64,000 nucleotides of DNA from Macrotrachela quadricornifera (GCA_022393335.1 JAJEKB010020494.1:548906-612905), one strand, 5' to 3'. Counted from the stretch's first letter, positions 20,995 to 34,910 are shown. Translations and numbers: made by a program. Notes: generated by a model not told the origin, from the letters alone.

Positions 20995-22275
20995 TCATAG
21001 TCGTCCATCGACTATATCTTTAGGTAAAATTCCTTTGACATCATAGATGACTTTATTTGAAGTTGACATAGGAGAGAAGTCGTATGATTGAAAATCTTGA
21101 TGAGCTACAGCCACAATCACTGCATCATAATTTTCGATAATTGGTTTTTTATCTACCATTTTCAATTCATCAATCGATTTTAAACGTATGCCATATTCAT
21201 CATACACTTTTTGAGAATTTGCCTTTGGATCAATAACAGTTACTATGCAACCAAATTCTGATAATTCATTGATAATATCAAATACTTTTGAGTTTCGAAC
21301 GTCGCAGCAATTTTCTTTAAAGGTAACTCCTAAAATTAACACGTTCGCACCAGTAATTGGAATGTTTTTACGTGTCATCAATTTAACAACTTGACTGGCA
21401 ATATATTGTCCCATACTATCATTGATACGACGTCCAGCCAGAATCATTTCAGGAGTATATTTTAATTCATAAGCTTTATGTGCCAAATAGTAAGGATCGA
21501 CGGCAACGCAATGACCACCAACTAAGCCCGGCTCATAGGATACAAAGTTCCATTTTGTTCGAGCAGCTTCCAGTACTTCGTGAGTGTCGATATTCATCAA
21601 CTGAAAAATGCGCGAAAGTTCATTAATAAAAGCAATATTAATATCTCTTTGAGTATTTTCGATAACTTTAGCTGCCTCAGCTACTCGAATCGATGGTGCC
21701 ATATATGTACCCGCTTTAATAATTTCACTATATAATGCATTGATCTCTTGACTAATGGCAAGTGTCGAACCCGAAGTGATTTTGCAAATATCAACAAGTC
21801 GATGATTTTTATCACCTGGATTAATGCGTTCTGGCGAATATCCACAAAAAAAATCTTCATTAAATTTCAAACCACTTGTTTGTACTAAAACTGGAACGCA
21901 TTGATCTTCAGTTACACCGGGATATACTGTAGATTCATATATGACAATATCGCCGTTTTTTAGAACTTGACCAACCATTTCCGATGACTTGATTAACAAT
22001 GACAGATCAGGTCGATTATTTTTATCGACTGGTGTAGGAACCGCGACAATAAATATTTGTGCTTGCTGAAGATCATCCAAGAAAGAGGAATATTTCAGAA
22101 ACTTCGCTGATTTTAAATCTTCTTTTGAAGTTTCACATGTAGAATCATGACCAGATTTAAGTTTTTCTATACGATCCTTATTGATATCAAAACCAATTGT
22201 TGGACGATACTTGCCAAATTCGACAGCCAAAGGAAGTCCAACATAGCCTAAGCCAATAATTGCAATATTTTTCAT
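20995..22275 (-). CDS. UDP-N-acetylhexosamine 6-dehydrogenase, TviB/WbpO-like, bacterial type
   Basis: This 426-residue protein belongs to the UDP-glucose/GDP-mannose dehydrogenase family. It oxidises C6 of a UDP-HexNAc to the uronic acid with two NAD+. The N-terminal Rossmann motif GLGYVGLP is at 8-15, AVPTPVD at 78-84, ESTVYPG at 114-120 and YSPERINPGD at 146-155. The catalytic cysteine is C256 in GLVGGHCVAVDPYY, and the C-terminal NAD domain contains VLILGVTFKENC.DVRNS. YSPERINPGD and GGHC.AVDPYYL are typical of the Vi-antigen/O-antigen subgroup (TviB, WbpO) rather than animal UDP-glucose dehydrogenase. Length equals the bacterial enzymes. There are no introns. TATTATAG, an acceptor-like sequence, directly precedes the ATG. 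Together with the neighbouring epimerase it could convert UDP-GlcNAc to UDP-GlcNAcA and UDP-GalNAcA in the cytosol. It is probably a horizontally acquired gene. Confidence 0.92.
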   Translation of the reverse strand: MKNIAIIGLGYVGLPLAVEFGKYRPTIGFDINKDRIEKLKSGHDSTCETSKEDLKSAKFLKYSSFLDDLQQAQIFIVAVPTPVDKNNRPDLSLLIKSSEMVGQVLKNGDIVIYESTVYPGVTEDQCVPVLVQTSGLKFNEDFFCGYSPERINPGDKNHRLVDICKITSGSTLAISQEINALYSEIIKAGTYMAPSIRVAEAAKVIENTQRDINIAFINELSRIFQLMNIDTHEVLEAARTKWNFVSYEPGLVGGHCVAVDPYYLAHKAYELKYTPEMILAGRRINDSMGQYIASQVVKLMTRKNIPITGANVLILGVTFKENCCDVRNSKVFDIINELSEFGCIVTVIDPKANSQKVYDEYGIRLKSIDELKMVDKKPIIENYDAVIVAVAHQDFQSYDFSPMSTSNKVIYDVKGILPKDIVDGRL

Positions 22276-23189
22276 CTATAATATATAAAACCATTGTTTT
22301 AACAAAAGTTCATTACTCTACTCGAAAAACAGGAGCTCTGCAGATCCTTTTAAAGTTTTACTATCGGGTAAAACACAATATCTACACAGATCCTGCAAAG
22401 CTATTTTGAAATGGACAGTAGCTATATTCTTTTTATGAGACAATCATTTAAATTGTTAAATCTTAATTGCAATGAAGATAAAAATCATTTAAAGTTTTTT
22501 TTTTATCTCATACATTTCAATTTAAAGAGAAAAATTGAATTATTTTTTAAGATTTATACATACATTAGAAATATTTAATTTTTCAAAGTTATAAGAATTC
22601 TTAAGATAACAATTAATGTCAAATTTTTTAAAAGCACTAATGACCATTTTTTGAATAACTTTTTAACGTTTCAAGGTATAGAAGTTGGATTCTCATCGTT
22701 AGAAAGAAGGCTTGCACTTAATGACTTTTAAAAATTTCGGCATTAGGTCTATTAATTTCCAATAAAAATATATTTTTGAATTTTATTCAAACGAAAACAT
22801 TTGACCCTTCCTCTCATTCAAAAAAATGAGTTAAATTTTTTCAAAAGCATGAAAGTTGAGATGAACGTATGAAAAGAAAGCTTAAATTTTCCACTTTCAG
22901 AAACAAAATTTCTCGAGCGAAATCTTCAGTAACCTCCACCGTCGACTTCTTAGAACATAGTCGTTTCTAAAAAAACGAAAAATGTTTTTCCGTTTTTTTC
23001 AGTTTACACTTTTCAAACTTTGGAAGATTATTACACATGCTTAGTACTAAATAGCTCCAAAGTTGCAAATCTATAATTTATATTATGGATGAGAGTCAGT
23101 TATAGTCACGATGAGAAGTCAGTAGGTTCATATATACGTCCACCCTGTGTTGGGACGGACGTGATAACAATTGGTGGGATGTGCAAACA
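22276..23189. other. Intergenic, nothing recognised
   Basis: AT-rich DNA upstream of the dehydrogenase. It should contain its promoter, but no specific element can be defined and no coding frame is supported. Confidence 0.4.
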
Positions 23190-23480
23190 CCAATTTCTAC
23201 GTCTTGGCTAACTCATTTAGATGTTTTTTCTAACACAGTATAAGAGCATCCAAGCTGTTCTGCTAGATAGCGTGTAATTGATCTCGCTTCTTCTTGAATG
23301 AGCCGTTTGAACGTGTACATGTTCGCCTCAAAGTCAGATGAATTACCAAATTCGAAGTTATCATTTTTAAATCGATTGACCCAATCTTGCGCTGTGAGAA
23401 TGGCGAGTACATTGTTACCTATTGTACTACATATGTTACTTGCGACTTTGGTAACTCTATACGACTCAAACAAAATTCAT
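23190..23480 (-). pseudogene. Mariner-type transposase N-terminal remnant
   Basis: The minus-strand frame resembles the paired helix-turn-helix DNA-binding region of mariner transposases. It has NICSTIGNN, then W..RFK.. NF, then RSITRYLAEQLGCSYTVL, followed by HLNELAKT and a stop. There is no catalytic domain and no credible start codon, and I could not identify terminal repeats around it. This is an old fragment. Confidence 0.6.
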
Positions 23481-23489
23481 GAAGTAAAA

Positions 23490-25250
23490 GCACTTAGAAC
23501 TCCCTATAAGAAAGCTCCATTTCTAATCCGAAACTAGTTTCTTTACTAATAGTTTTATTGTACTTCTTTTATACATCCTAAATATGAAAACTTCCTGATG
23601 TTTCCCAAAATTTTAAGACAATATAAAGAAAAATGCAAAAAATTCTTACTAACCTAAAATTTTTGAAAGCAGAGACATACAATTACACTAAGCTTTACAT
23701 TGCAGATTGTAGAACTTTTCGCAATATATCTTGTAGTATATTTTCTACTTCTAATACAATGTATTAAGTGATGGAAAATTGAAATACAAAACATGACCTT
23801 TGATTTTACCTCATCGAAATGATTAGAAAAATTGAAAAAACAATACACGTTAATTCTATTACTAAGCATGTGGAATAATCTACCAAAGTTTAACAGATTT
23901 TGCTTGTGATGTAGATGAGAATGATGAATTTTAAAAATGTGTCAAAATAAATTTGTCTAAAATGATATTTTCAATTTTTCGAAGATCATTCCACTACTTT
24001 TGAATAAAAAAACAGATAAAACTTTTAAGTCCTATATTCGAAAACAGCACAAATTTTTTATTTTAATTCATAACCTTTGACTAATAAAAACTCTTTCCAA
24101 TAAGTCAAAAATAAACAAACATCTTGTCTAAAACTCTTCCAATCGCCCATTAATGCATGTTTATACCAGATAAAAATATCTCTCTCAATAATCTCGTCAG
24201 ATCTAGCGGAGAGTTAGTATCGTAAAGTAATAAACAAATATCAGATGGCAAAGAAAGTTTGAATTTTGGATGACTTTTTTTTCAAGAATTCTTTTTTCGC
24301 GAAAAAAAAAATGAATGCATCAATTCGATGCGCATTTGATAGGCTATCAACCAAAAAATATTCCAATTTTTCACCCTCACCCTCCGTTTATCAGAGAATA
24401 TATAGATGTCTTACCTAGATTATCGTTGTTGATATCTTTTCGATCAGATCCATGTCATTAATAGTCGATATCAATGCTTCATCACTATTATCATCAATTT
24501 CGATCAAATGTGTAACATGTGAATCATTTGAACGTTTTATTATTCTTTACCCCTTTCAGTACCTTTAGTGGATTTTAGTCTCTCTAGTTCTATTAGTCCT
24601 TTTATTGCCTTTCGTCCCTATCTAATGGTTTTATAGGCATGAGTATAATATGAGTGTAAACAGAGTGAACCACTTGACAATGTTTCGTCATTAATGGTAT
24701 TAGTTAAGAATAGAAAAATCCACCGAATGTTGATTAATAAAGAACGGCTTCTGAAGAGCATGCGCTTTCGAAAAAACTTTACGTTTGCTCAGTGTATTCT
24801 TACAATGGCTTCTGCGCTGGCGAACAGGATAATGTTGTAATAAATCAAAGTTATTCTATACAAAAAAATAAGTTTGTTTTCTATGCATCTATTCCTATGC
24901 GCAAAATAGCACGTAATCGTATATTATTGAGATATCGTATGTTTTTTTTATACCTATATTATGGTTGATTTGTTTATTCTCTTATTCACTGCTTCAGCAG
25001 CTTAATCGAAAGTGAGAGAGAGAATAAATCGAAGGTTGCAAAACATATGTATTGTACCAAGGCTTAATTTGTTTTTTTTTCTCATCGTTGTACAGGATAG
25101 ATAAAATATTAAGACTTCATAAGTAATAGTATGCTATTGTATACCACTGATTCTGTCGAAACCAATCTTTAAACATCCCTTCTGCATTTAAGAGAAGATA
25201 GTAGTCTTCAACATTACTTCTAGAAGCATTTTGTGCCCACAATCATGGTT
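23490..25250. other. Intergenic, nothing recognised
   Basis: AT-rich, with simple-sequence runs. No coding frame, RNA gene or transposon end is supported. Confidence 0.4.
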
Positions 25251-25822
25251 CTGTTAGCATCAATAGATGGTGCTGTATGACGCCAATTCTATTACTATTA
25301 TTATTATTTTATATTTAATCTTCTTTGATTGCTTCCTTTGATCGTTTGTTATGGTTGATTGATTTTTTTCTGTTCTTGATTATTGTTATTTTTTTTATTT
25401 GTTTTGATTATATTATTACTATTATTATTATCTGTTATCATCTTTAACTTTTGTTATATTTATTATTTTATACATCATTAACATTGAAAATTATTAAATA
25501 CATTGAAATTTATACTTTGATAGCTCACAGAACAAGAGACCTTGAAACGGCCAGTAAAGTTGGCCAATAGTTAGTCTGCCTATTTTCTTGTTGTGCTGTG
25601 CTAAATTCTTTCTTGTTTTCTCTTTTTCTCATCATATTTTAATCCCTTTATTATGATAGATAGAAGTTTTTATTTTACCAACATTTAGAGAATGAATAAA
25701 AACAAGAACAATCAACAATAAAGAACAATCAAAGAAAGAAATCAAAGAGGATCAAACATGAAATAATAATAATAGTAATAATAGAGTTAAAGTTGTACAG
25801 CACCGTCTATTGATGTGAACAG
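25251..25822. repeat. Inverted-repeat element (MITE), 572 bp
   Basis: The left end CTGTTAGCATCAATAGATGG and the right end, read inward, CTGTTCACATCAATAGACGG are imperfect inverted repeats. Homology continues inward for about 100 bp on each side (GTGCTGTA, an (ATT)n tract, then CTTTGATT). The interior is AT-rich without coding content. No target duplication could be fixed. Confidence 0.65.
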
Positions 25823-27315
25823 TCTCTTATCAAAGATCAAAACTTGGATGCAGTATTCACCTCATTACCAGTATTAATCCTTGTCCAGAGTCGTTCTTGG
25901 TATCATTATCGATCCATAAATTTTTTGTTGATATAGTTGCATAATAAAAGAATACGGACTATAATAACAACAGCAATTGGTTCGTATACTGTCGAAAGGA
26001 AAGAAATGTTTGAACATCTTGTAAGAATGTTTTCAAAGTTATTATAATATTTATTAGGTAGTCAGCGAGATAGGACACGATTTAACAATATTGTCTTTTC
26101 TACAGATAGCTATGAACAGGCCAAAACTTGCGTTCTTAAAAGCAACAAGTGACTGACACTTCCATTTTATTGTTAAATTTTATGTGTTTATTTACTGTTT
26201 TAGACGTAGGAAATGGTTTATCTTACTACTTCAACAAATTCTTATGCGTGTCTAGTTTTGGTTCCAGTTCGATGAAACTAAATTTAGATCTGCATCGTAA
26301 TGACGAGTATGAGTCATTTTTTGGCGATTGTAGTGCCAAAACGATTTTGGAGTAGTGTGACTATATGGCCATGCCTTAATCATACTAGTTGTTAAACTCT
26401 ATTGCTAGGAATGTTTTTAGAAATGATGTATATTGTACGTTGAAAAGTTAATAGAAAATATCTATTCATTAGCATATTTATACTTTATGGAATATCGTTT
26501 GTTGAAATAGATCATTTTGATACTTTTCTGTTAAATTGATAAATTAAATCGTTAACAATGTTGATTAAGGATCATCCTGATAACAAATCGTCTTAACTCA
26601 AAATTTAGTAAATTTCGTTTTGACAAATATAATATTTAAATTCTTTCTAAACTAAAAAAAATGTGAGATGGTTTGTCCATAAATCGGTTCTATTTAAAAG
26701 TTAGTTGAGAAGTCACTGATTTTATCGAAATTATACTTTTGCCTTCAACATGGCACTGGTCTCTAATCATAAGACGATTTTTCTGGTAAGAAGTACGATT
26801 TGATCTCTTGATTTTTACCTACAAACAGAACAAAAGTGTTCTGTTAATCGGAACGGAATTTTTAGCATTTTCCAGTGTCAAAACATTTCTATTGTGTTTT
26901 GAGGCCAGATGTACAAAGAAATCTGTTTTTTCCCCCTTGTCTTTATTATTGTTGATAAAAAAAGTTGTAGAAAAACCACTTTGTAAGAAAGTAACATTGT
27001 AATAACGTCTAGAACAAGTATGAATTGGACTTAGTATTGTATGGCATGAAATATTATTGGATTTGATGCTAGATAGAATATATTAATATTTAAAATCTAA
27101 AAGTGTTTATATTTTGTTAGTTACATATCGCTGTTTAAATATATTTGAAGTAATTAATTTTTTGCTATTAAACCTTTTTTTTCTCTTTTTATTATACAAA
27201 AATATTTTAATATTAATTAATGTTTTCATGAATTCTATAATGAAAATTTGTAGTCTTTTTATATGCTTAATTGTTTAATTTAAAATTGCACCATAACTGT
27301 CAAACTAAATTGAAT
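25823..27315. other. Intergenic, nothing recognised
   Basis: Two short plus-strand ORFs (26149-26355 and 26808-27002) show no recognisable domain. Otherwise AT-rich DNA downstream of the retinol-dehydrogenase-like gene. Confidence 0.4.
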
Positions 27316-28293
27316 TTATGACTCGAGTTGCTTATTTATACCAGCCGGTAGGACAGGTAAGGTACGTGTTTTTACAAAATAAAAGTCGGATAACCAGGAG
27401 GGAATGATTGATAAAGGAAAATAGAGGAACTTTGATTGCCAACCAGGTCGATAGCGAATACGTGGAGCCGTGCTTGTTACTGCATGTTGTAGTGCACGTA
27501 CTACTTTCATTGGATTTTCGGCCAATTTAATAAAAATATTATTTTTTAGTTTATCAAAATGACATTTTAAAAAGTCTTCACCCCATCGTTCTTGAACATC
27601 AATCGGCATTTGCATTCTCACCTCATGTGTAGCCACACCATGCTTTTGGATCATAGGTGTTTGCATAATACCTGGCTCAATGATGCTAACACGCAAGCCC
27701 CAAGAGTGCATTTCACGGCGAAGACAATCGGAAAATGATTCTAGTGCGTATTTGGAAGCACAATAAGATGAAGTGGATGGCGGAGCTACGATACCCGCTA
27801 TTGAACAAATATTCACTACACGCGAATCTCGTTTGGTAATCAACAATGGTAAAAATGTTTTGGTCATAGCTACGTGTCCGAAAAAATTGACATTCATCAC
27901 TTGACGCATTGACTCTGTGGTGATCCAGTCAATATGTCCACCAGTCATGATACCTGCATTATTGACCAATGCATGAAGAGTGTTTGTTTTTCCTCTGACC
28001 ATCTCGTAAGCCGAGTCGATGTCTTCCTGTCGCGTAATGTCAAGTAAAAAGATAGTTGCTCGTGATGAAAGTTGATCGGCTAGTGCAGATTTACTATCGG
28101 CACTGTAAATACCAGCAAAGACATTGAAACCCTGTTTGTCGAGTTCAATGGCTAGTATATTGCCGAAACCACTATCACATCCACTAATGAGAACATATTT
28201 GCCTTGAGGATCAATATCTGGCGCAGGAAAGAAGTGTTGATACAATCGATAAGCGCTATAGACAAATAGGATAAACACAATTATGAAAACCAT
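27316..28293 (-). CDS. Membrane-anchored retinol/17-beta-hydroxysteroid dehydrogenase-like SDR
   Basis: A 325-residue classical SDR of the RDH/HSD17B6 (SDR9C-like) type. It starts at the ATG at 28293; the frame can be extended to a GTG, but ATG is preferred. Residues 1-16 form a hydrophobic anchor (VFIIVFILFVYSAY). The NAD(H)-binding motif is SGCDSGFG (37-44), the structural motif NNAG (111-114), and the catalytic residues S164, Y177 and K181 (YCASK). The ending, with W.S.FLYFPLS..P.WLSDF, is also typical of these enzymes. Predicted role: NAD-dependent oxidation of retinol- or steroid-like alcohols at the ER membrane; the substrate is not decidable. Single exon. A TATTTAG acceptor-like site lies about 12 nt upstream of the ATG. 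A large palindrome begins about 225 bp upstream. Confidence 0.88.
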   Translation of the reverse strand: MVFIIVFILFVYSAYRLYQHFFPAPDIDPQGKYVLISGCDSGFGNILAIELDKQGFNVFAGIYSADSKSALADQLSSRATIFLLDITRQEDIDSAYEMVRGKTNTLHALVNNAGIMTGGHIDWITTESMRQVMNVNFFGHVAMTKTFLPLLITKRDSRVVNICSIAGIVAPPSTSSYCASKYALESFSDCLRREMHSWGLRVSIIEPGIMQTPMIQKHGVATHEVRMQMPIDVQERWGEDFLKCHFDKLKNNIFIKLAENPMKVVRALQHAVTSTAPRIRYRPGWQSKFLYFPLSIIPSWLSDFYFVKTRTLPVLPAGINKQLES

Positions 28294-28517
28294 GTTCGTT
28301 AACGTGTCTAAATACAGCACATATAAATGCGAATGAAAATGTCTCTATTACACACCTGAGCTTGTCGATGATTTCAACAGTAATAAAATAATGGGCGACT
28401 ATGCTGTACAAACATGTTTTTTTTTCTTTATCTCGTTCGCTTGCCACTGAGTTCGTATACATTGATATTTGCTCTATGATAAGAATAGCCAACAAGACGA
28501 CAAGAGATGCAAGCTTT

Positions 28518-29474
28518 AGGGTATCTGTAAAATACGCTCTCACCCACTCTCACCCACGCTGGCCACCGTTTCAATCAAAGATAGTATCAATCCATAGAGC
28601 ATAAAACTCTTTACTCATACGATCCTACTCTGATCCTCAATCTACAGAACATCTTTGAAAAATGAATCAAATACCATTTTTATAGATCCATTCTCACCCA
28701 CATCTTAACGAAACAAGTAACAGTCGTGAATAAACAAAACTATCACAGGTACTCATTAGGTATACACCCAATCTAAAGCTTGAATTTGACTAAATTTAAT
28801 TGAAATAGATCAGATCTAATCTAAATACGAATGCAACGGAGCCCATAATCGGTCCACTGGTAACCGGTGTGAATTGATAATCGTTTCATCGATAGATATC
28901 CACAAGTCTTCATTGGTTGTCCAATAGAAGAAGTATAGATAAGGCCTGATAACTTATCCTGTAGTGTATCCATAATTTGTTATGCTCTATCCTATAGAAG
29001 TACCTCTTGGTCCTTATAAGCTATTTCGAAGTACTCATTATAAGTGCTTATGCCGTATTTGAGGCACCTTCATAGTTCTTCAGCCCTTATTCATTGCTGA
29101 CCCCATGATAGACCATAAAGATTTATGAAGGATACTCCAAATAGCCTATAAGGACCTAGAGGTACTTCTATGGGATAGAGCATCAGGACTTATATATACC
29201 GGTTACCAGCGGTACGATTATGGGTACCGTTGCATTCGTATTTAGATTTGATCTGATCTATTTCAACTAAATTTAGTCAAATTCAAGATTTAGATTGGGT
29301 GTATACCTAATGAGTACCTGTGATAGTTTTGTTTATTCACGACTGTTACTTGTTTCGTTAAGATGTGGGTCAGAGTGGAGTTGTATGAGTGAAGAGTTTT
29401 ATGCTCTATGGATTGATACTATCTTCGATTGAAACGGCGGTCAGAGTGGGTGAGAGCGTATTTTACAAATACCT
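28518..29474. repeat. ~1 kb near-perfect palindromic (foldback) element
   Basis: The left end reads TGTAAAATACGCTCTCACCC and the right end carries its inverse. Long stretches match inverted across the element: ATAAAACTCTT and the following ATCAATCCATAGAGC block, the AACAAGTAACAGTCGTGAAT block, GTACTCATTAGGTATACACCC, and TAAGGACC/GAGGTACTTCTAT near the centre (about 29040-29090). The left arm has an extra ~80 bp (about 28605-28690) that the right arm lacks. There is no coding content. It sits between the SDR gene and the esterase gene, where hairpin formation could affect the SDR promoter. Confidence 0.85.
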
Positions 29475-30180
29475 CCAGTTTTCTTTTTTTGAAACAGAAT
29501 GAAAAAAAATGATGTTCATGAGAACAGTATTGTGAAATGTAATTATTAAACGAAAATGTACGAATAACGCACCATTCAAGCTCGAACTTTCGCCGTTAGA
29601 TGGAGTAATCTATAACCAATGTTTGTCTGCATAAAATTCGTTAAGTTCAAAGAAGTTTCTTAAAATACTTTTCAAACTGAAAAATTTTCTATTGTAAAAT
29701 TTCATAAGTTTCTATAGCAAACCAGGTTCAAATTACATCATATTGTAGTCAAAAGAGTGCTGTTTTGACGATAAAATTTTTACATCTTAAAATGACTTTC
29801 TTGAAGCACGAATTCGAGAAATCGATAGAAAAATACAAGTATTTTATTGTTAATACAGTGCTCATTAGGCTACAAATATAGTGTAACTTGAATCAGAGTT
29901 GTTATGAAAATTTATAAAAATGAATAGCGAAGAAATTTTCTGCTCGAAAACAACCATGAAAAACTTCGTCATACTTAATGAATATTATCAAAAAATTTTA
30001 TATTTTTAGGTCATATTAATTAAGTAGTGATCTACTGAAAAGTCAGTGAAATTTTTTATAAAATAACAGACAGAGGTGTTTTGCACTATTGTGGCAATTA
30101 GTTTTGCGAAAAGTTTCAGTTATATAAAATTTATTTCAAAGAAAAAGGACAAGTATCCATTTTTTCTAGTCATTTTGAAT
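29475..30180. other. Intergenic, nothing recognised
   Basis: AT-rich DNA between the palindrome and the 3' end of the esterase gene. No feature is supported. Confidence 0.4.
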
Positions 30181-32068
<1,888 letters not shown>

Positions 32069-33559
32069 TTTAGAAATAACCAGTGGCAAAGGTGTGCTTG
32101 TTACAAAGACAACTTGAGTACCGTATCTGTTTGCTTCTGTTATTATAAATACTGATAAGAAACCGAGTATTTTATTTAAGTATTTTTAAAGTATGTAATA
32201 TATCGTCCTACATAGTTTTATATTACAATGATCACATATCAAATGGTTCATTTTTTATATTCTTATCATTCAAATTAAAAAATTAAGCAGTATATATGCT
32301 CAATGTTTTTCTAATACTCTTATTATAGACCAGGATTCTACTCAACCTAAAAGAATGAACGTACGTACTCTAATTATTGAAAATGACCTATTTTTTCATT
32401 TCATATCCAGTGATGTTGACATTGATTATTTATTTTGATAAACATAGTGCTAGCCATTTTATGGCTATTTTTTATCTTCTCACTCTTCTCAATATACGGA
32501 GTTCGTCAAAAAAAAAGACAGAATAATACTCTTCTAAATATCACTACATTTCTTATAAATACTGTATTAATTGACACAATTCGGGACATAACATTAAGGC
32601 AGTTCTATTGTATATCTCATTGTTAAAGAATTGCATTAAATGGCTTATCTTATAATTAGACAAACACATGAAAAAAGAGACAATTGTGAAAAACGAAGTT
32701 ATTTAAATATGAAATATCTCATAGGAAGAGAGATATAGAACTAGCGTAACTATAAATGAATAGACGAATATTCATCCATTGAAAATAAAATTATTCGTTC
32801 GTATTCAAGAGAAATAGAGAATCGTGTTCTAAGTCTTATATTAACTTCATAAAATTGCGTTGTACATATCCAATTATATTTTAAAAACCTTATAAAATAT
32901 CAAATATCTGATCTCTTATGTAAACTTTGATGAGAACATTGAGCAGGCTGGAACCTTACATAATGAGTTCAATTGTTTCATGTCATTCTAAGACTCAGTC
33001 TGAATTGATTAAAATATACATACAACTTTCATCATATTATGGCACTATGTCTTCTCAAAATACAAGCATTTTAAATTAAGACACTGAATCCATCTCTCTT
33101 TTGGATAGAGTCGATCGAAAGAGTTTATGAAGTTACGTTTACCATTGTTTCTAACAATAAGGAAGTATATTTTTCATTCACTAACAAAGTTTCAACAATA
33201 ACCATATATTTTTACTCACATATTTTTGAGAACAATCAGTTTAATATTAATTTATACAGAAAATTGTTACCTTAAGCCAACTTTTGAGCCAATCAATTTC
33301 CTCTATCATTAACATATTTGATTAACTTTTTGATTTACTTTTTGGAGTCAAAACCTTTTATTATTTAAAAAATAAAGAAAAGAAAAACACAACCGTTAGA
33401 AGTCCACAACCGATTTTTCAATAAGGCTGGGTTAAGGAAAGCTACGACGAGACTCGTGACATATGTCTTATGTCTCAGAATGGGTAAGAAATATACATTT
33501 CTTGGATAAGAGATGAATATGAAGACTAATGTGTATATGGAAAACATAGTTTATAACCA
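32069..33559. other. Intergenic upstream of the esterase
   Basis: AT-rich DNA with no supported gene. It presumably contains the esterase promoter. Confidence 0.4.
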
Positions 33560-33620
33560 TGAAAGAAAGAAAGGAAGAAAGAAAGTGGTATATATGATAA
33601 AGAAAAAGAAAAAGAATATA
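33560..33620. repeat. Purine-rich simple repeat (GAAA/GGAA type)
   Basis: A run of GAAA and GGAA units followed by GAAAAAGAAAAAG, directly preceding the 83-bp minisatellite. Confidence 0.6.
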
Positions 33621-33636
33621 ATAAAGAGGAAGATTT

Positions 33637-34060
33637 ACTCCATTTCATATTAAATATGAAAATAGAGCTGTAGAAAAACAGTTCGTGATTGATATGGTAC
33701 GAATAAGCCAGTTGACTATCTTCACTTCATATATAATATGAAAGTGGAGCGAGATAAGTAAGTGACATTATTCGATGGTTGTTGAATGGGCCAATATATT
33801 TAGTTCACTTCATATATAATATGAGAATGAAGTGAAGTAAACGTATGACATTAATTGATAGTGGTTGAATAAGTCGATATATCTACTTCACTTCATATTG
33901 AATATGAAGATGAAGCAGGGTAAATGAATAATATAGTTCGATGGTGTTGGAATAAGCCGATAAATCTACTTCACTTCATATTAGATATGAAAATGAAGCA
34001 GGGTAAATGAGTATCATTAATCGATGTTGTTAGAATATGCCGATAAATCAACTTAACTTC
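33637..34060. repeat. ~83-bp minisatellite, five copies, each with a small palindrome
   Basis: The phrase TTCACTTCATAT begins units at 33721, 33805, 33887 and 33970, with a diverged copy near 33638, giving a period of 82-84 bp. Each unit contains a short palindrome (CTTCATAT..ATATGAAG), followed by GGTAAATGA, an ATTAATCGATGGTTG-like block and GAATAAGCCGAT. No coding frame is maintained. Confidence 0.85.
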
Positions 34061-34265
34061 GTTATGAATGATTACAAGAACACAAATAAGCTAATAGATT
34101 GATCCATTATCATATTGAATAATATGATAATATATGAAGAAATGAAATAGCTGAATCGAAATAGCCGAATCCGATATAACATTTTCCACATGAATTTTAT
34201 TGATCCATCAGTGATCTTGTATGTCGATGTTGATGTTATAAGACTGGGTAGGTGGTGTTTTTTTA

Positions 34266-34652
34266 AATTGAATTAAATATGTCTTGTAGATGATTCTTCA
34301 AGATAATATCATTATTTACAGTTGCATTTTGAATTGACTTGTTCAGTAATCCTATTGCATAATCCTTGATCTTCTGGACATTACTGATCTTATGTATGTA
34401 ATCAACCGATGTGTAAATTGGTAGACCGAGTGCAGCTCGAAGTGCTTTGTTTTGCATAACTTGCATTCGGTTCCATACTTTTGAATCAGCTGTCAGTAGA
34501 ACAGGATAACCATAAATAAGCATTGTGCGTACAATTGATTTGTAGATGTTTATCATCGTTCTGCTGTTGGGTTCGTATGTAATTCTCGATAGATATCTAA
34601 GAAGACTGATCCGAGGGGTAATCTTGCTTTCGATATAATCGAGATTTTGATT
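34266..34652 (-). pseudogene. Non-LTR retrotransposon reverse-transcriptase C-terminal fragment
   Basis: The minus-strand frame reads ISLLRYLSRITYEPNS, then MINIYKSIVRTMLIYGYPVL, then QVMQNKALRAALGLPIY and IHKISNVQKI. This is the region after the catalytic core in Jockey/RTE-like reverse transcriptases (pattern LYK..I...L.YG.P, Q..QNK.LR). A stop codon immediately precedes it and no catalytic core or endonuclease is nearby. It is a 5'-truncated dead fragment. Confidence 0.7.
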
Positions 34653-34910
34653 TACTTAAATAAGGTAAAGTCAATATTACATGCAGTTTGGTTGAATTAC
34701 TTGAATTCAGTTCTATTTCAATCCATAATTTATTAATGATTAATAAAGCCGTTTTACGATTTGATCATTGATTAAACCAACTTAATTTCGTGCAATATTT
34801 TTTATAATCAATATTGAAATTTTAATAGCTTTTGTTGCAAAGAAATACTGCTTCGTTATTTTAGATCTATGTATGTCGTCGATACTAATAACGTTAACCA
34901 AATAAAGATA

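Noticed and set aside
19412..22275. Bacterial contamination as the source of the two sugar-nucleotide genes
   Set aside because: They lie in continuous sequence between an ART-TPR gene and spliced animal genes, with host-like AT-rich spacers, no other bacterial genes and a close poly(A) hexamer. Read-level proof is still needed.
25823..27002. Short ORFs (68 and 64 codons) between the MITE and the SDR gene
   Set aside because: No signal, domain, splice site or poly(A) context supports them.
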